A stretch of 64,000 nt of DNA, taken from NCBI RefSeq assembly GCF_002860255.1, contig NZ_PGVE01000064.1, positions 1 through 64,000 on the forward strand. Direction: 5' to 3'. The position numbers and the translations under genes are program-made. Below the pieces are notes generated by a model, which saw nothing but the letters and a program-made list of their open reading frames with translations, was not told the DNA's origin and made no database searches. Shown here piece after piece: positions 24,835 to 33,952 of the stretch. The stretch is from Neobacillus cucumis (GTDB lineage: Bacteria; Bacillota; Bacilli; Bacillales; Cytobacillaceae). How positions within the stretch are numbered: position 1 is the stretch's first letter; each line of letters opens with the position of its first letter.

Positions 24835-24862
24835 TTTACAACTTTCCTACGCTGGTTATACA
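24835..24862 (+). promoter_or_regulatory. candidate promoter of the locus 1 alpha/beta hydrolase
   Basis: -35 TTTACA at 24835-24840, 16-bp spacer, -10 TATACA at 24857-24862, 29 bp before the ATG. Confidence 0.45.
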
Positions 24863-24891
24863 CTTATTTAAAATGGAAGAGGTGGTGTAAT

Positions 24892-25674
24892 ATGGAAAAA
24901 GCTAGAATTAGTAAATCAGGTGTGCCTTACTTGTATTTTGGAAAAGGAGATCCCCTTGTGCTCATCCATGGTCTTGGAGAAGTCAAAGAAGGTTGGAGTA
25001 ACCAATATGAATTAGCTGATGAATTTGAATTAGTCATCCCTGATTTACGTGGGCATGGGGATTGTACAAAAACAGATGGGATTTCTATTCCCAACTTTGC
25101 CCAAGACATAATTGGTTTATTAAAAGAACTAGAAATCGAAAATGCCCACATACTTGGTCTGTCAATGGGTGGAGCCGTTGCGCAGGAAATCTACCACCAG
25201 GCTCCAAACCTCTGCCGTTCACTCACACTTGTTAGTACTTTCCACTATTTTCCTAAGATATTAAAACAATTATTATTTAACAATCGACGAGAAAAGTTTG
25301 AGTATGTTAGGGCAGCAGGAAAACAAACGGAATACCTTGCTCATATAGCCCTTTACTCTTGGAATAAAAACATGATAGATACGTTTAGCCATTCTTTCCG
25401 CCCAAAACATCTCATCTTCCTTAAATCCTTAAAAACTTGTCTCGAGGTTAATAACCGTTCTTTATTACCCTTAATTAAAATTCCCACTCTCATTATCGGC
25501 GGCCAATATGACTCTGTTTTACCTGTTTGGATTCAAGCCTGTATGCACCGATTAATTCCTCACTCTGAATTTGTTATTATGAGAAATACCGGTCATCTTG
25601 CCAAACTTGAGGCAAAGGACCGGTTCAACCAACAGCTGAGAAGATTCCTCAATCAACATAGAACTGCTGTTTAA
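24892..25674 (+). CDS. alpha/beta hydrolase in PHA locus 1 (candidate PHA depolymerase/thioesterase)
   Basis: 260 residues with a complete alpha/beta hydrolase fold: oxyanion loop LVLIHGLGEVKEGW, nucleophile elbow GLSMGG, Asp in GGQYDSVLP and His in NTGHLAKLEAKD. It is divergent from phaQ and convergent with phaC. A close paralogue occupies the same place at PHA locus 2 (45363-46142), which ties the family to PHA metabolism. Intracellular depolymerase (PhaZ-like) activity is the simplest idea, but hydrolysis of soluble 3-hydroxyacyl-CoA or lactones is possible. ATG preceded by GAAGAGGTGG. Confidence 0.75.
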   Translation: MEKARISKSGVPYLYFGKGDPLVLIHGLGEVKEGWSNQYELADEFELVIPDLRGHGDCTKTDGISIPNFAQDIIGLLKELEIENAHILGLSMGGAVAQEIYHQAPNLCRSLTLVSTFHYFPKILKQLLFNNRREKFEYVRAAGKQTEYLAHIALYSWNKNMIDTFSHSFRPKHLIFLKSLKTCLEVNNRSLLPLIKIPTLIIGGQYDSVLPVWIQACMHRLIPHSEFVIMRNTGHLAKLEAKDRFNQQLRRFLNQHRTAV

Positions 25675-25682
25675 GCTATATA

Positions 25683-25717
25683 AACGGGAAGAAACGGCCC
25701 CCCGTCTTCCCGTTATT
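25683..25717. terminator. bidirectional terminator between the hydrolase and phaC1
   Basis: AACGGGAAGA and TCTTCCCGTT arms, followed by ATTTTTATTT on the + strand. Confidence 0.85.
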
Positions 25718-25737
25718 TTTATTTAGAGACTGCAGTA

Positions 25738-26811
25738 CTAGACTGTTACTTTCTTTATTTTATTGGAACGTGTTTTTAACCAATTATCAGCAAACACAGC
25801 AAACTTGCCGGTAAGGGCCAAAGAAACATGGCCTCCTTCAAAGACTTCATAAGTTTTATCTTCACTTGAAATCATATCCATAACTGGAAGGCTCTGCTCC
25901 TCTAATATTAGCGTGTCTCTTGAAGTCGAGAATACAAAGACAGGACATGTAATATTTTTCAAATCAACTTTCCTGCCTCCAATAATTAGCTCGCCCTTTA
26001 ATAGTTTATTATCTTTATAAAGGTCATTAAACATTTGCTTAAAAGCAGCACCTGAGAAAGAGGCAGTGTCCTTTGTCCATTTATCCATTCGGCGCCACTT
26101 TTTTACGTATTCTTCATCATGAGCACGTGTAATCAAATTGACCCATGGACTTACATAAACCGGTGAAAGTCCTCTAAACATTAAATATAAATATTCGGAA
26201 GGAATGACACCATAAACATCGGAGAAGTGATCAAAGTTAATTATCCCATTTTGAAGTCCCTTTAACCATTTGTCAGGGACAATCCCAATGCTAAAGTCAA
26301 TTGGTACAGTGGCAAGAACTAGATTCTTAATTGGCAGTTTTGTAATAGAAGTAAATATCGCTGATATTGTACCACCTAAACAATAACCAACCATGGAAAT
26401 TTCCTTGGCACCAGAGTGACGTAATGCCCTTTTAACAGCATTTTCCAAGTAATCAAAAATATAATTATCTAAGGTAATATCACTATCCTCATAACCAGGA
26501 GATCCCCAATCGAGGAAGTAAACATCATAGCCGCGCTCAGTAAGACCGCCGACAACACTGCTTCCTTCCCCGATGTCTAAAATATATGGCTTATTCAATA
26601 ATGAATAGACCAAAAACAGCGGAATCTCATATTTTTTTTCTTTAGCAGGATGATAATATAAAGTAGATTTATTCTTTTTCCATATAATCTCCCTTGGCGT
26701 TGGTACAATATCAGGCTTAGTTTCAGTTAGGACTTTGTTGATCTGATCCCATCTTACTTTTTCCTTATCTAGATGAAGCATAGGGATAAAATTTCTGAAA
26801 GATGCACTCAT
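25738..26811 (-). CDS. phaC: PhaC, class IV polyhydroxyalkanoate synthase (copy 1)
   Basis: About 357 residues, the size of Bacillus class IV PhaC. It polymerises 3-hydroxyacyl-CoA at the granule surface. The lipase-like box is GYCLGG with catalytic Cys 144; Asp 299 lies in STSRDTLI and His 328 in EGGHVSLALTG, the same order and spacing as in B. megaterium PhaC. LDWGSPGYEDSDITLDNYI is also typical. Start at ATG 26811, eight bases after AAGGAG; the ATG at 26829 that overlaps the phaR stop lacks a good site. Last gene of an X-phaR-phaC run downstream of adhE. Confidence 0.93.
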   Translation of the reverse strand: MSASFRNFIPMLHLDKEKVRWDQINKVLTETKPDIVPTPREIIWKKNKSTLYYHPAKEKKYEIPLFLVYSLLNKPYILDIGEGSSVVGGLTERGYDVYFLDWGSPGYEDSDITLDNYIFDYLENAVKRALRHSGAKEISMVGYCLGGTISAIFTSITKLPIKNLVLATVPIDFSIGIVPDKWLKGLQNGIINFDHFSDVYGVIPSEYLYLMFRGLSPVYVSPWVNLITRAHDEEYVKKWRRMDKWTKDTASFSGAAFKQMFNDLYKDNKLLKGELIIGGRKVDLKNITCPVFVFSTSRDTLILEEQSLPVMDMISSEDKTYEVFEGGHVSLALTGKFAVFADNWLKTRSNKIKKVTV

Positions 26812-26828
26812 CTTTTTTGCTCCTTCCA

Positions 26829-27404
26829 TTATGATTCGGGTGTGCCGGCAACCGCAAGCACTAGGTCTTCATTCGTATCTTTGACTTTCCCTTTTTGAAA
26901 AAAATTCCTCATGTTCGAAAGTTCTGCCTTAATATCAGTTAATTGGCTAAGCTCTTGCTTTAATTCCTTTAGTTCCAATTGAACAGCTGACATCTCAGCA
27001 GCTTGGTTTACTTCGATTGTGTGAAAATCATTCTTCAATTGTTTAACCACATTAGCCATCTCTTGGAACATCTCTAGCGTTTCTTTATTTGCCAATCCAA
27101 TACTATCTTGTAGATTCCAAATTTGTTCTTCCAATGTATCTATTTTTCCCTCGGCTTGGATTGATAATTTTGCTACATTAGCGACATCTTTTTTCGTTGG
27201 CATGTTCATCATACCTGCCATTAGTTCCTGCTTTTTTCCAAGGAATTCCAAATAACGAGCATGACTATCTGTTCCAGCCTTTAAAAGCTTGACGAATTCA
27301 TTGTTATCGCTCATTATGTATAACAAACCATTGAGCTGCCTTTCCCACATTCCGCTAATTCGTTTAATTCCTTCAAATGGTTCATATGATTTATCTTTTG
27401 TCAT
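26829..27404 (-). CDS. phaR: PhaR-like PHA synthase subunit (copy 1)
   Basis: 191 residues, predominantly helical. The region MPTKKDVANVAKLSIQAE followed by LEEQIWNLQD matches the motif shared by PhaR and PhaE synthase partners (P-S/T-K-x-D-hydrophobic), after which a coiled coil runs to about 170. Class IV synthases need PhaR for activity, and the gene directly precedes phaC. The N-terminus (YEPFEGIKRISGMWERQL) is conserved in the locus 2 copy. Identity is by motif and context rather than high similarity to B. megaterium PhaR. Confidence 0.82.
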   Translation of the reverse strand: MTKDKSYEPFEGIKRISGMWERQLNGLLYIMSDNNEFVKLLKAGTDSHARYLEFLGKKQELMAGMMNMPTKKDVANVAKLSIQAEGKIDTLEEQIWNLQDSIGLANKETLEMFQEMANVVKQLKNDFHTIEVNQAAEMSAVQLELKELKQELSQLTDIKAELSNMRNFFQKGKVKDTNEDLVLAVAGTPES

Positions 27405-27422
27405 ACTTAAATCGCCCCTCGT

Positions 27423-28100
27423 TTAATTTTTTGTAAGTTCTTCTGATTTTTCCAAGTACTTATTTAGCGGGAACATTATTGTTTTAATCTGCTTGGCAAA
27501 TAGATTAACAAACCCTTTTTGATTTTCATAAATCAAACTACCAGCTTGTTTGATAGTTTTAATATATTGTTGTCTGCCTCTCTTCCTAAGTGTGATATAC
27601 TGTTCAATCATCTCTAGAAATTTATCCGTAGAGAATGTATTGACAATCGGTTGGCATGGTGCTGAAAAAAGGGTTAAGGTTTTTTCCTGTATTTGGTCAA
27701 TTTGTGTATTGATATCTTCATAGGACTTTAGCGGGAAGAAATGCTGCAGGCTTGTGGTAGACATCAAAAATTCCTCTCTAGCAGTTTTTTCCCATGTTGA
27801 AAATTCTTGATAAAATTGTGCCCCAAGTTCTATCAGATTTCCCTGATTACGCTGGATACTGTCTGCAAATTGCTTTGCCGCTTTAAAGAAAATGGCATCC
27901 CGTTGATCTGCACGCTTCTCCCATTCATCTAACTCACCGAATGCATTTCTCCAAAGCAAATCTAAGCTCGAAAGCTGATCCTCGGATTCACCTTTTTTCA
28001 AAGAGGTTTCAACTGATACATGTTCGTTCTTAACTTCAGACCCCTCGACCATGTTTTCTTCTTGCTCTGACTCAATATTAAATTCTTTTTTATCAGCCAT
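27423..28100 (-). CDS. unrecognised helical PHA-locus protein 'X' (copy 1), phasin-like
   Basis: 225 residues, no membrane segment, almost entirely helical. After an acidic, low-complexity N-terminal 45 residues comes LSSLDLLWRNAFGELDEWEK, then a central motif MSTTSLQHFFPLKSYEDIN, then a basic C-terminal half (ITLRKRGRQQYIKTIKQ). I cannot place it in a named family. A clear paralogue (47910-48506) is present at PHA locus 2 directly before phaR there too. The small helical nature and constant linkage suggest a granule-associated protein or a third synthase subunit. It begins 55 bp after the adhE stop with no terminator between. Confidence 0.7.
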   Translation of the reverse strand: MADKKEFNIESEQEENMVEGSEVKNEHVSVETSLKKGESEDQLSSLDLLWRNAFGELDEWEKRADQRDAIFFKAAKQFADSIQRNQGNLIELGAQFYQEFSTWEKTAREEFLMSTTSLQHFFPLKSYEDINTQIDQIQEKTLTLFSAPCQPIVNTFSTDKFLEMIEQYITLRKRGRQQYIKTIKQAGSLIYENQKGFVNLFAKQIKTIMFPLNKYLEKSEELTKN

Positions 28101-28155
28101 TTTCTACTCGTCCTTTCAAATTTTTATCGAATCCATATTCTGAATGATTAGAGCA

Positions 28156-30759
28156 TTACACTCCTATATAGGCCTGTTGATAGATTTCAGCAAGTTCACT
28201 GATAAATGGCTGCTTTGGATTTGCAATGGTATCTTGATCATCGAAAGCGGTTTCGGCAAGGTGAGCCAGCTTGGTTTCAAATTCTTCCTTTTTAACACCA
28301 TTGCATTGAATGCTCATTGGTATATCCAGCTCTTGTGCTAGGGCAATCACTGCCTTAACTAAACTATTAATTCCTTCCTCTATAGTATGTGCAGGGAGGC
28401 CAAGCATTCTAGCAATCTCCGCATAGCGCTCATCCGCAATAAAGTGTTCATATTTAGGATAAGTCATGAATTTATTTGGTTTGGAGGCATTATATCGAAT
28501 CACATGTGGTAACAAAATAGCATTCGCACGTCCGTGGGATATATTAAACTCAGCTCCTAACGCATGAGCAAGGCTATGGTTTATCCCTAAGAATGAGTTT
28601 GCAAAAGCCATACCAGCGATTGTTGAAGCATTATGCATTTTTTCTCGCGCCAGTTCATCACTGCCATCTCGATAGGCTCTAGGTAAATATTGAAATACCA
28701 GCTGAATAGCCTTTAGTGCAAGTCCATCTGTATAATCATTTGCTAAAACTGAAACATAGGCCTCAATAGCATGTGTCAAAACATCCATACCCGTATCAGC
28801 AGTAACATCGGTTGGAACAGTCATGACAAACTGCGAATCTACAATCGCCACATCAGGTGTTAATTGGAAATCAGCAATTGGATACTTTATATTAGCTTTT
28901 TTATCGGTGATAACAGAGAAGGCTGTAACCTCTGATCCTGTGCCGGAAGTAGTTGGAATGGCTACAAATTTTGCTTTAGTCCGCATGACCGGAAATTTAA
29001 CGACACGTTTTGTCGGATCAAAGAATTTTTGTGTTAAGCCCCGAAAATCAGTTTCAGGATGTTCATAGAAGAGCCACATTGCTTTGGCCGCATCCATTAC
29101 TGATCCTCCGCCAAGGGCAATAATGCAATCAGGCTGAAACTTTATCATTCTTTCTGCTCCATCCATAACCGTTTCAATACTTGGCTCGGGCTCAATATTC
29201 GAATAGATTTCAAAATGAATATTATTTTGATTCTTCCTTAAGTAATATAAGACTTTATCGACATAGCCATTCCTCAATGAACTCCCACTTGTAACAATAA
29301 ATGCTTTAGTGATACCTGGAATAGCGGCTAATGTTTGAATAGAGTTTCTCTCAAAGAAAACCTGTGATGGCACTTTAAACCACTGGGTAAACGTCCTTCT
29401 TGTGGCAACTTTTTTTATATTAAGGAGGTTTTGAGCACCGACATTCTGTGACACCGAGTTTCCTCCATAGGTTCCGCATCCGATGGTTAAGGACGGTAAA
29501 GAGGTATTATAAATATCACCGATGGCACCATGTGTGGATGGCGTATTAACCATAATTCGTCCGGCCTTCAGCCGCAGCGAGAAGATATCTACTAAGTCTT
29601 GTTTTGAAGTATGAATGGCTGCAGAATGTCCTAGTCCGCCGTATTCTAATGTCTCTTCTGCAATTTGTAATCCCTCAGCAAAACTATTAACCTTGTAGCA
29701 CGCTAGAATTGGGCTTAACTTTTCACAGGATAACGGCTCATTCGGTCCTACTTTCTCTAGCTCCACAATTAAAATTTTCGTATTAACAGGTACCTTGATT
29801 CCTGCAAGCTTGGCAATCATAGCAGCAGGGAGTCCCACAATTAAATTATTAATAGTACCCGTTTTTTCAAAAATGACTGCCTTTTCTAGCATTTTTCGTT
29901 CTTCTAAATTTAAAAAATAGCAATTATTAGCAATAAATTCTTGCTTTACTTCATGATAGATTTCTTGATCAATTATCAAGGCTTGTTCTGAAGCACAAAT
30001 CATTCCATTATCAAAGGTTTTGGATAGAATAACATCGTTAACAGAACGTTTGATATTGGCTGTTTTTTCAATATAACAAGGGACATTCCCGGCACCTACA
30101 CCAAGGGCTGGCTTTCCTGAGCTATAAGCTGCCTTTACCAAGTTGGGGCCGCCCGTTGCGAGGATAAGGGAAACCTTTGGATGCTTCATCAAAGTTTGAA
30201 AGGCTTCATGTGAAGGAGATTCAATCCACTGAATACAATTCTCCGGTGCGCCAGCTTTAATTGCTGCCTCTCTAAGTATTTTTGCGGTCTCAGTACAGCA
30301 TTTTTGGCCATATTGTGGGAAGGCAAAAATAACCGGATTTCGAGTTTTGAGTGAAATTAATGATTTAAAGATTACTGTAGATGTAGGATTTGTTATTGGG
30401 ATGACACCAGCGATCACTCCTACCGGCTCTGCAATCTCGACCATTCCCTCATTCTCATCCTCCCTAATAACTCCAACTGTTTTCATATTCCGAATGTTAT
30501 TGTAGATAAACTCTGTTGCAAACATATTTTTAAAAACCTTATCTTCATAAACACCACGTCTAGTTTCAGTCATCGCAAGTTTTGCTAGTTGTTTATGGTT
30601 TTCAAGAGCGGCTAATGCCATGTCTTTCACAATCTTATCGACTATTTCCTGAGTATAGCAGCGAAACTCACCTAAAGCCTTTTCTGCATTATTGGCTAGC
30701 TTTTCAATTTCCTCAGCTACTGCCAGCTTTTCTTGAGCTACTTTTTCTTGTACAGCCAT
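28156..30759 (-). CDS. adhE: bifunctional acetaldehyde-CoA/alcohol dehydrogenase
   Basis: 867 residues: an N-terminal CoA-acylating aldehyde dehydrogenase (about 1-440, catalytic Cys in FDNGMICASEQAL) fused to a C-terminal iron-dependent alcohol dehydrogenase (about 450-867, with PTTSGTGSEVTAF and metal ligands in GINHSLAHALGAEF and ISHGRANAILLPHV). It reduces acetyl-CoA to ethanol and regenerates two NAD+. The start is set at ATG 30759, six bases after GAGGTGG; the open frame continues to a TTG at 30783. A Rex-like operator is present upstream. The next genes downstream are X-phaR-phaC with no visible terminator, an unusual pairing. Confidence 0.94.
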   Translation of the reverse strand: MAVQEKVAQEKLAVAEEIEKLANNAEKALGEFRCYTQEIVDKIVKDMALAALENHKQLAKLAMTETRRGVYEDKVFKNMFATEFIYNNIRNMKTVGVIREDENEGMVEIAEPVGVIAGVIPITNPTSTVIFKSLISLKTRNPVIFAFPQYGQKCCTETAKILREAAIKAGAPENCIQWIESPSHEAFQTLMKHPKVSLILATGGPNLVKAAYSSGKPALGVGAGNVPCYIEKTANIKRSVNDVILSKTFDNGMICASEQALIIDQEIYHEVKQEFIANNCYFLNLEERKMLEKAVIFEKTGTINNLIVGLPAAMIAKLAGIKVPVNTKILIVELEKVGPNEPLSCEKLSPILACYKVNSFAEGLQIAEETLEYGGLGHSAAIHTSKQDLVDIFSLRLKAGRIMVNTPSTHGAIGDIYNTSLPSLTIGCGTYGGNSVSQNVGAQNLLNIKKVATRRTFTQWFKVPSQVFFERNSIQTLAAIPGITKAFIVTSGSSLRNGYVDKVLYYLRKNQNNIHFEIYSNIEPEPSIETVMDGAERMIKFQPDCIIALGGGSVMDAAKAMWLFYEHPETDFRGLTQKFFDPTKRVVKFPVMRTKAKFVAIPTTSGTGSEVTAFSVITDKKANIKYPIADFQLTPDVAIVDSQFVMTVPTDVTADTGMDVLTHAIEAYVSVLANDYTDGLALKAIQLVFQYLPRAYRDGSDELAREKMHNASTIAGMAFANSFLGINHSLAHALGAEFNISHGRANAILLPHVIRYNASKPNKFMTYPKYEHFIADERYAEIARMLGLPAHTIEEGINSLVKAVIALAQELDIPMSIQCNGVKKEEFETKLAHLAETAFDDQDTIANPKQPFISELAEIYQQAYIGV

Positions 30760-30881
30760 GATAACCACCTCAAAATTTGTCAATTACCTACAAAACTCAA
30801 AATAGATCTACTAATAACAAAGATCCTATTCCAAGTTTTTATACTTCTGGCTAAAATATATCACGTCGGAATCGTCGAACA

Positions 30882-30899
30882 TTGTCAAAATTTGCGCAA
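30882..30899. promoter_or_regulatory. Rex-like operator candidate upstream of adhE
   Basis: TTGTCAAAATTTGCGCAA agrees with the Rex consensus TTGTGAA-N4-TTCACAA at most outer positions but has three departures and is an imperfect palindrome. It lies about 125 bp upstream of adhE, and on the minus strand overlaps a TTGACA that could be a -35. AdhE is a standard Rex target in Gram-positives. Confidence 0.4.
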
Positions 30900-30964
30900 A
30901 AATGAATGAATAACCATTCATTTTACAAAAATTCACTAAACGTTCAAAATCACCTTCAATCAAT

Positions 30965-31008
30965 AAAAAAGGTCATAAACTCTGTTTGAAAGAGTTTATG
31001 ACCTTTTT
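30965..31008 (-). terminator. terminator of ppc
   Basis: AAAAAGGTCATAAACTCT and AGAGTTTATGACCTTTTT form an 18-bp perfect stem with a six-base loop. Confidence 0.95.
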
Positions 31009-31018
31009 GGAATTTATA

Positions 31019-33778
31019 TCAGCCTGTATTACGGAGTCCTGCAGAAATTCCACTAATGGTAAGGAGAACTTCGGTTAATAGTTCTTCATTAGTCTCTTCG
31101 TGCTTCCGTAATTCTTTAATTAGTTCAACTTGTAAAAAGTTTAATGGATCCACGTAAGGATTCCGTCTAAAGACAGATTCTTTAATATTTGGAGTATGGT
31201 CAAGTAATTCACTATCTCCAGTAATTTTAAGTAGAACCTCTTTTGTCTTCTCGTATTCTTCAAGGATATTCGTAAATATTCTGTCAGCAATGGTTGGATC
31301 TTCAACAAGTGATAGATACTCTTTTGCTGTTGGAATATCTGCCTTCATTAATGCCATGTTTAAATTATCAATGGTTGATTGGAAGAATGGCCATTTTGCA
31401 TACATCTGCTGTAAAAGCTGCAGGTTTTCCTTGCTAGCTGAAACGAAGCTATCTAAACCTGTACCCGCGGCATACCAAGCCGGGATTAACTGACGGCTTT
31501 GTGTCCATGCAAAAACCCATGGGATTGCCCTTAAATCCTCGAAGCGGCCTCTATTTTTACGGCTCATTGGTCTTGAACCAATGTTTAAGTCTCCGATTTC
31601 TTTTAGAGGAGTAGCTTGATTAAAGTAAGTAAGGAAATCCGGGTCACCAAAGACAAGTGATTGATATTTAGATAAAGCATAACCAGAAATCTCTTCAATC
31701 GCTTCTTCCCAAGCACTTTCACGTAAAGTTCCCTGCTCTTTTTGAGAAACATGGGCCGCTGAAAGAAGAAGGGTTGATGTTGCCTGCTCCAAGCTGCGAT
31801 AAGCTATATCTTCAAGCAAGTATCTTGAAGATAGGACCTCCCCTTGCTCGGTAATCTTAACACCATCACCAATGGTTTCTGCCGGTTGGGACAGGATGCT
31901 TTTATTTAAGGTACCGCCGCCGCGTCCTAATGAACCGCCTCGGCCATGGAAAAACTTAGGACCAATTTGGTACCTTTTTGCTAACTCATGAATTTCGATT
32001 TGGGCTTTGTACAATTTCCAGTTGGCTGTTAAGGTTCCTCCATCCTTACTTCCATCGGAATACCCAAGCATAATTTCCTGCTGGTCCCCTAAGATTTGAA
32101 GATGCTTACGGTAGATCGGCATTTCAAAAAGGGTTTGCATGATTTCTGGACCCGCTGTTAAGTCATCAATGGTTTCTAAAAGCGGTGCTACATTTAGATG
32201 ACTTTCAAGTGTACCATCCGCATGAAGTCGATAAAGTCCTGCTTCTTTTGCTAAAACAAGCACTTCTAACAAGTCACTTGCGGATCTCGTCATACTAACA
32301 AGATAAACCGTGATCGCACGTTTTCCAAATTCCTCATGCGCTGATTTTATCATTTGGAATACTTTAATCATTTCTTGAGTTTCAGGTGAATAGTCCTCAT
32401 TCAGTAATAAAAGTGGACGAGGATCCAGTAGGATATTTTGTAATAGCTGTAATTTTTCTTGTTCAGGAAGTTCTGCATAATTATCAGTCATCCTTATTTT
32501 ACGCAGGATTTCTGTGATTGCCGCTTCATGTTCACCGCTATGGTTTCTAATATCAAGCGTGGCTAAATGGAAGCCAAATAATTGGACTTGTCTGATTAAC
32601 TTTTGTATTGTTCTTAACTCATGATCACTAGGATGATGCTTTTTTAGACTCCTATTAATCATTTTTAAATCTGTTAATAATTCATCTGCTGTTCTGTATC
32701 CAATCTCGGATTTACCTACCTGTTTAACGCGTTCAATTATCACCGCCACGACACGTCGGTAAACTTCTGTTTTATTTGGCCACTTTTTGTCATCTGTTAG
32801 GTATAAATCTTCTTTTTCCTCAAGGAAGGTAAGAATTTCCTCATCGACGTTCACCCTTGTTGTAGAGTGGCTGTATCTTTTCATGATATCTACTAACACA
32901 CTTTTATATTTCTTTAATACTACTCTTCGTTGTCTTTGCAGTGTCTCCCATGTTACATCACTTGTTACGTTGGGATTACCATCGCGGTCTCCACCAATCC
33001 ATGATCCAAAACGCAGGAAGTTAGGGACATTCCAAGAAGTATCCGGGTAATATCTTTCAAGGCACTCTGCTACTTCCTGATGAATTTCCGGAAGGACATC
33101 AAATAAAGTTTGATCAAAATAATAGAGTCCATTACGTACTTCATCCAAAACGGTCGGCTTGTGATTACGTAATTCATCTGTCTGCCAAAGTATTGCTACC
33201 TCGTTAAATAGATTATCCTCTAATTTTTTCTGCTCCCTAGCTGTTAAAAGAGGATGATCGAGATTTTTCAAAATGGCCGCAATCCGTTTCTGTATCTCAA
33301 GAATAGAGCGCTTTGTAGCCTCTGTTGGATGGGCAGTTATAATAAGCTCCAGAGACAATGTTTTTAAAACTTTTTGAATGATATCTTCACTAACACCATG
33401 TTCTTTAAACGTGAGAATAGCACTCTCAATAGAAGCAGGTTGAACGATATTTCCTTCTTCCATCTGGTATTGTCTCCGTCTTCGAATACGATGATTTTGC
33501 TCCGCAGCATTTATTAGATGAAAATACATTGAAAATGCACGGATGACCTGTTTTCGTATAGGCGAATCAAGGCTTGAAATTTCTGCCTTTAATTCCTCGT
33601 AAATTCCTTCGTCAAAATGCGTACGAAGTGTTTTACACATGAGTCTTAATTTTTCTACCTTATCCAATAGCTCGGGTCCTCCATGATTGACGAGGATTTC
33701 ACCAAGCATTTTACCCAGTAATTTAACATCTCGACGCAATGGAAGACTGCTGTCATTTACTTTCAATTCTGTTGTCAT
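31019..33778 (-). CDS. ppc: phosphoenolpyruvate carboxylase
   Basis: 919 residues. It carboxylates PEP to oxaloacetate, refilling the TCA cycle. Active-site motifs present: TAHPTEATKRS near residue 150, LGYSDGSKDGG, and the catalytic loop FFHGRGGSLGRGGG; the C-terminal NTG ending is conserved. Length is normal for bacterial Ppc. Many bacilli use pyruvate carboxylase instead, so its presence is an accessory anaplerotic route. Monocistronic with a strong terminator; Shine-Dalgarno AAGGTGA before ATG. Confidence 0.96.
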   Translation of the reverse strand: MTTELKVNDSSLPLRRDVKLLGKMLGEILVNHGGPELLDKVEKLRLMCKTLRTHFDEGIYEELKAEISSLDSPIRKQVIRAFSMYFHLINAAEQNHRIRRRRQYQMEEGNIVQPASIESAILTFKEHGVSEDIIQKVLKTLSLELIITAHPTEATKRSILEIQKRIAAILKNLDHPLLTAREQKKLEDNLFNEVAILWQTDELRNHKPTVLDEVRNGLYYFDQTLFDVLPEIHQEVAECLERYYPDTSWNVPNFLRFGSWIGGDRDGNPNVTSDVTWETLQRQRRVVLKKYKSVLVDIMKRYSHSTTRVNVDEEILTFLEEKEDLYLTDDKKWPNKTEVYRRVVAVIIERVKQVGKSEIGYRTADELLTDLKMINRSLKKHHPSDHELRTIQKLIRQVQLFGFHLATLDIRNHSGEHEAAITEILRKIRMTDNYAELPEQEKLQLLQNILLDPRPLLLLNEDYSPETQEMIKVFQMIKSAHEEFGKRAITVYLVSMTRSASDLLEVLVLAKEAGLYRLHADGTLESHLNVAPLLETIDDLTAGPEIMQTLFEMPIYRKHLQILGDQQEIMLGYSDGSKDGGTLTANWKLYKAQIEIHELAKRYQIGPKFFHGRGGSLGRGGGTLNKSILSQPAETIGDGVKITEQGEVLSSRYLLEDIAYRSLEQATSTLLLSAAHVSQKEQGTLRESAWEEAIEEISGYALSKYQSLVFGDPDFLTYFNQATPLKEIGDLNIGSRPMSRKNRGRFEDLRAIPWVFAWTQSRQLIPAWYAAGTGLDSFVSASKENLQLLQQMYAKWPFFQSTIDNLNMALMKADIPTAKEYLSLVEDPTIADRIFTNILEEYEKTKEVLLKITGDSELLDHTPNIKESVFRRNPYVDPLNFLQVELIKELRKHEETNEELLTEVLLTISGISAGLRNTG

Positions 33779-33891
33779 TCTATCACCTTCCCCTTAATTC
33801 AAAAGATTCACTAAATTTTTTATATATAAATATAACATATTTTTTTAAAACATGTTCAACTTTTTTATCTCGCAATTCTATTTTTTCTAAA

Positions 33892-33930
33892 AAAAATAAA
33901 CCTGGATGGTTAGTTTACAGGTTTATTTTT
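33892..33930 (-). terminator. terminator of the cadherin-like protein gene
   Basis: AAAAATAAACCTG and CAGGTTTATTTTT arms with a 13-base loop. Confidence 0.8.
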
Positions 33931-33952
33931 CTTTTATTGAATAGATTTCCCA

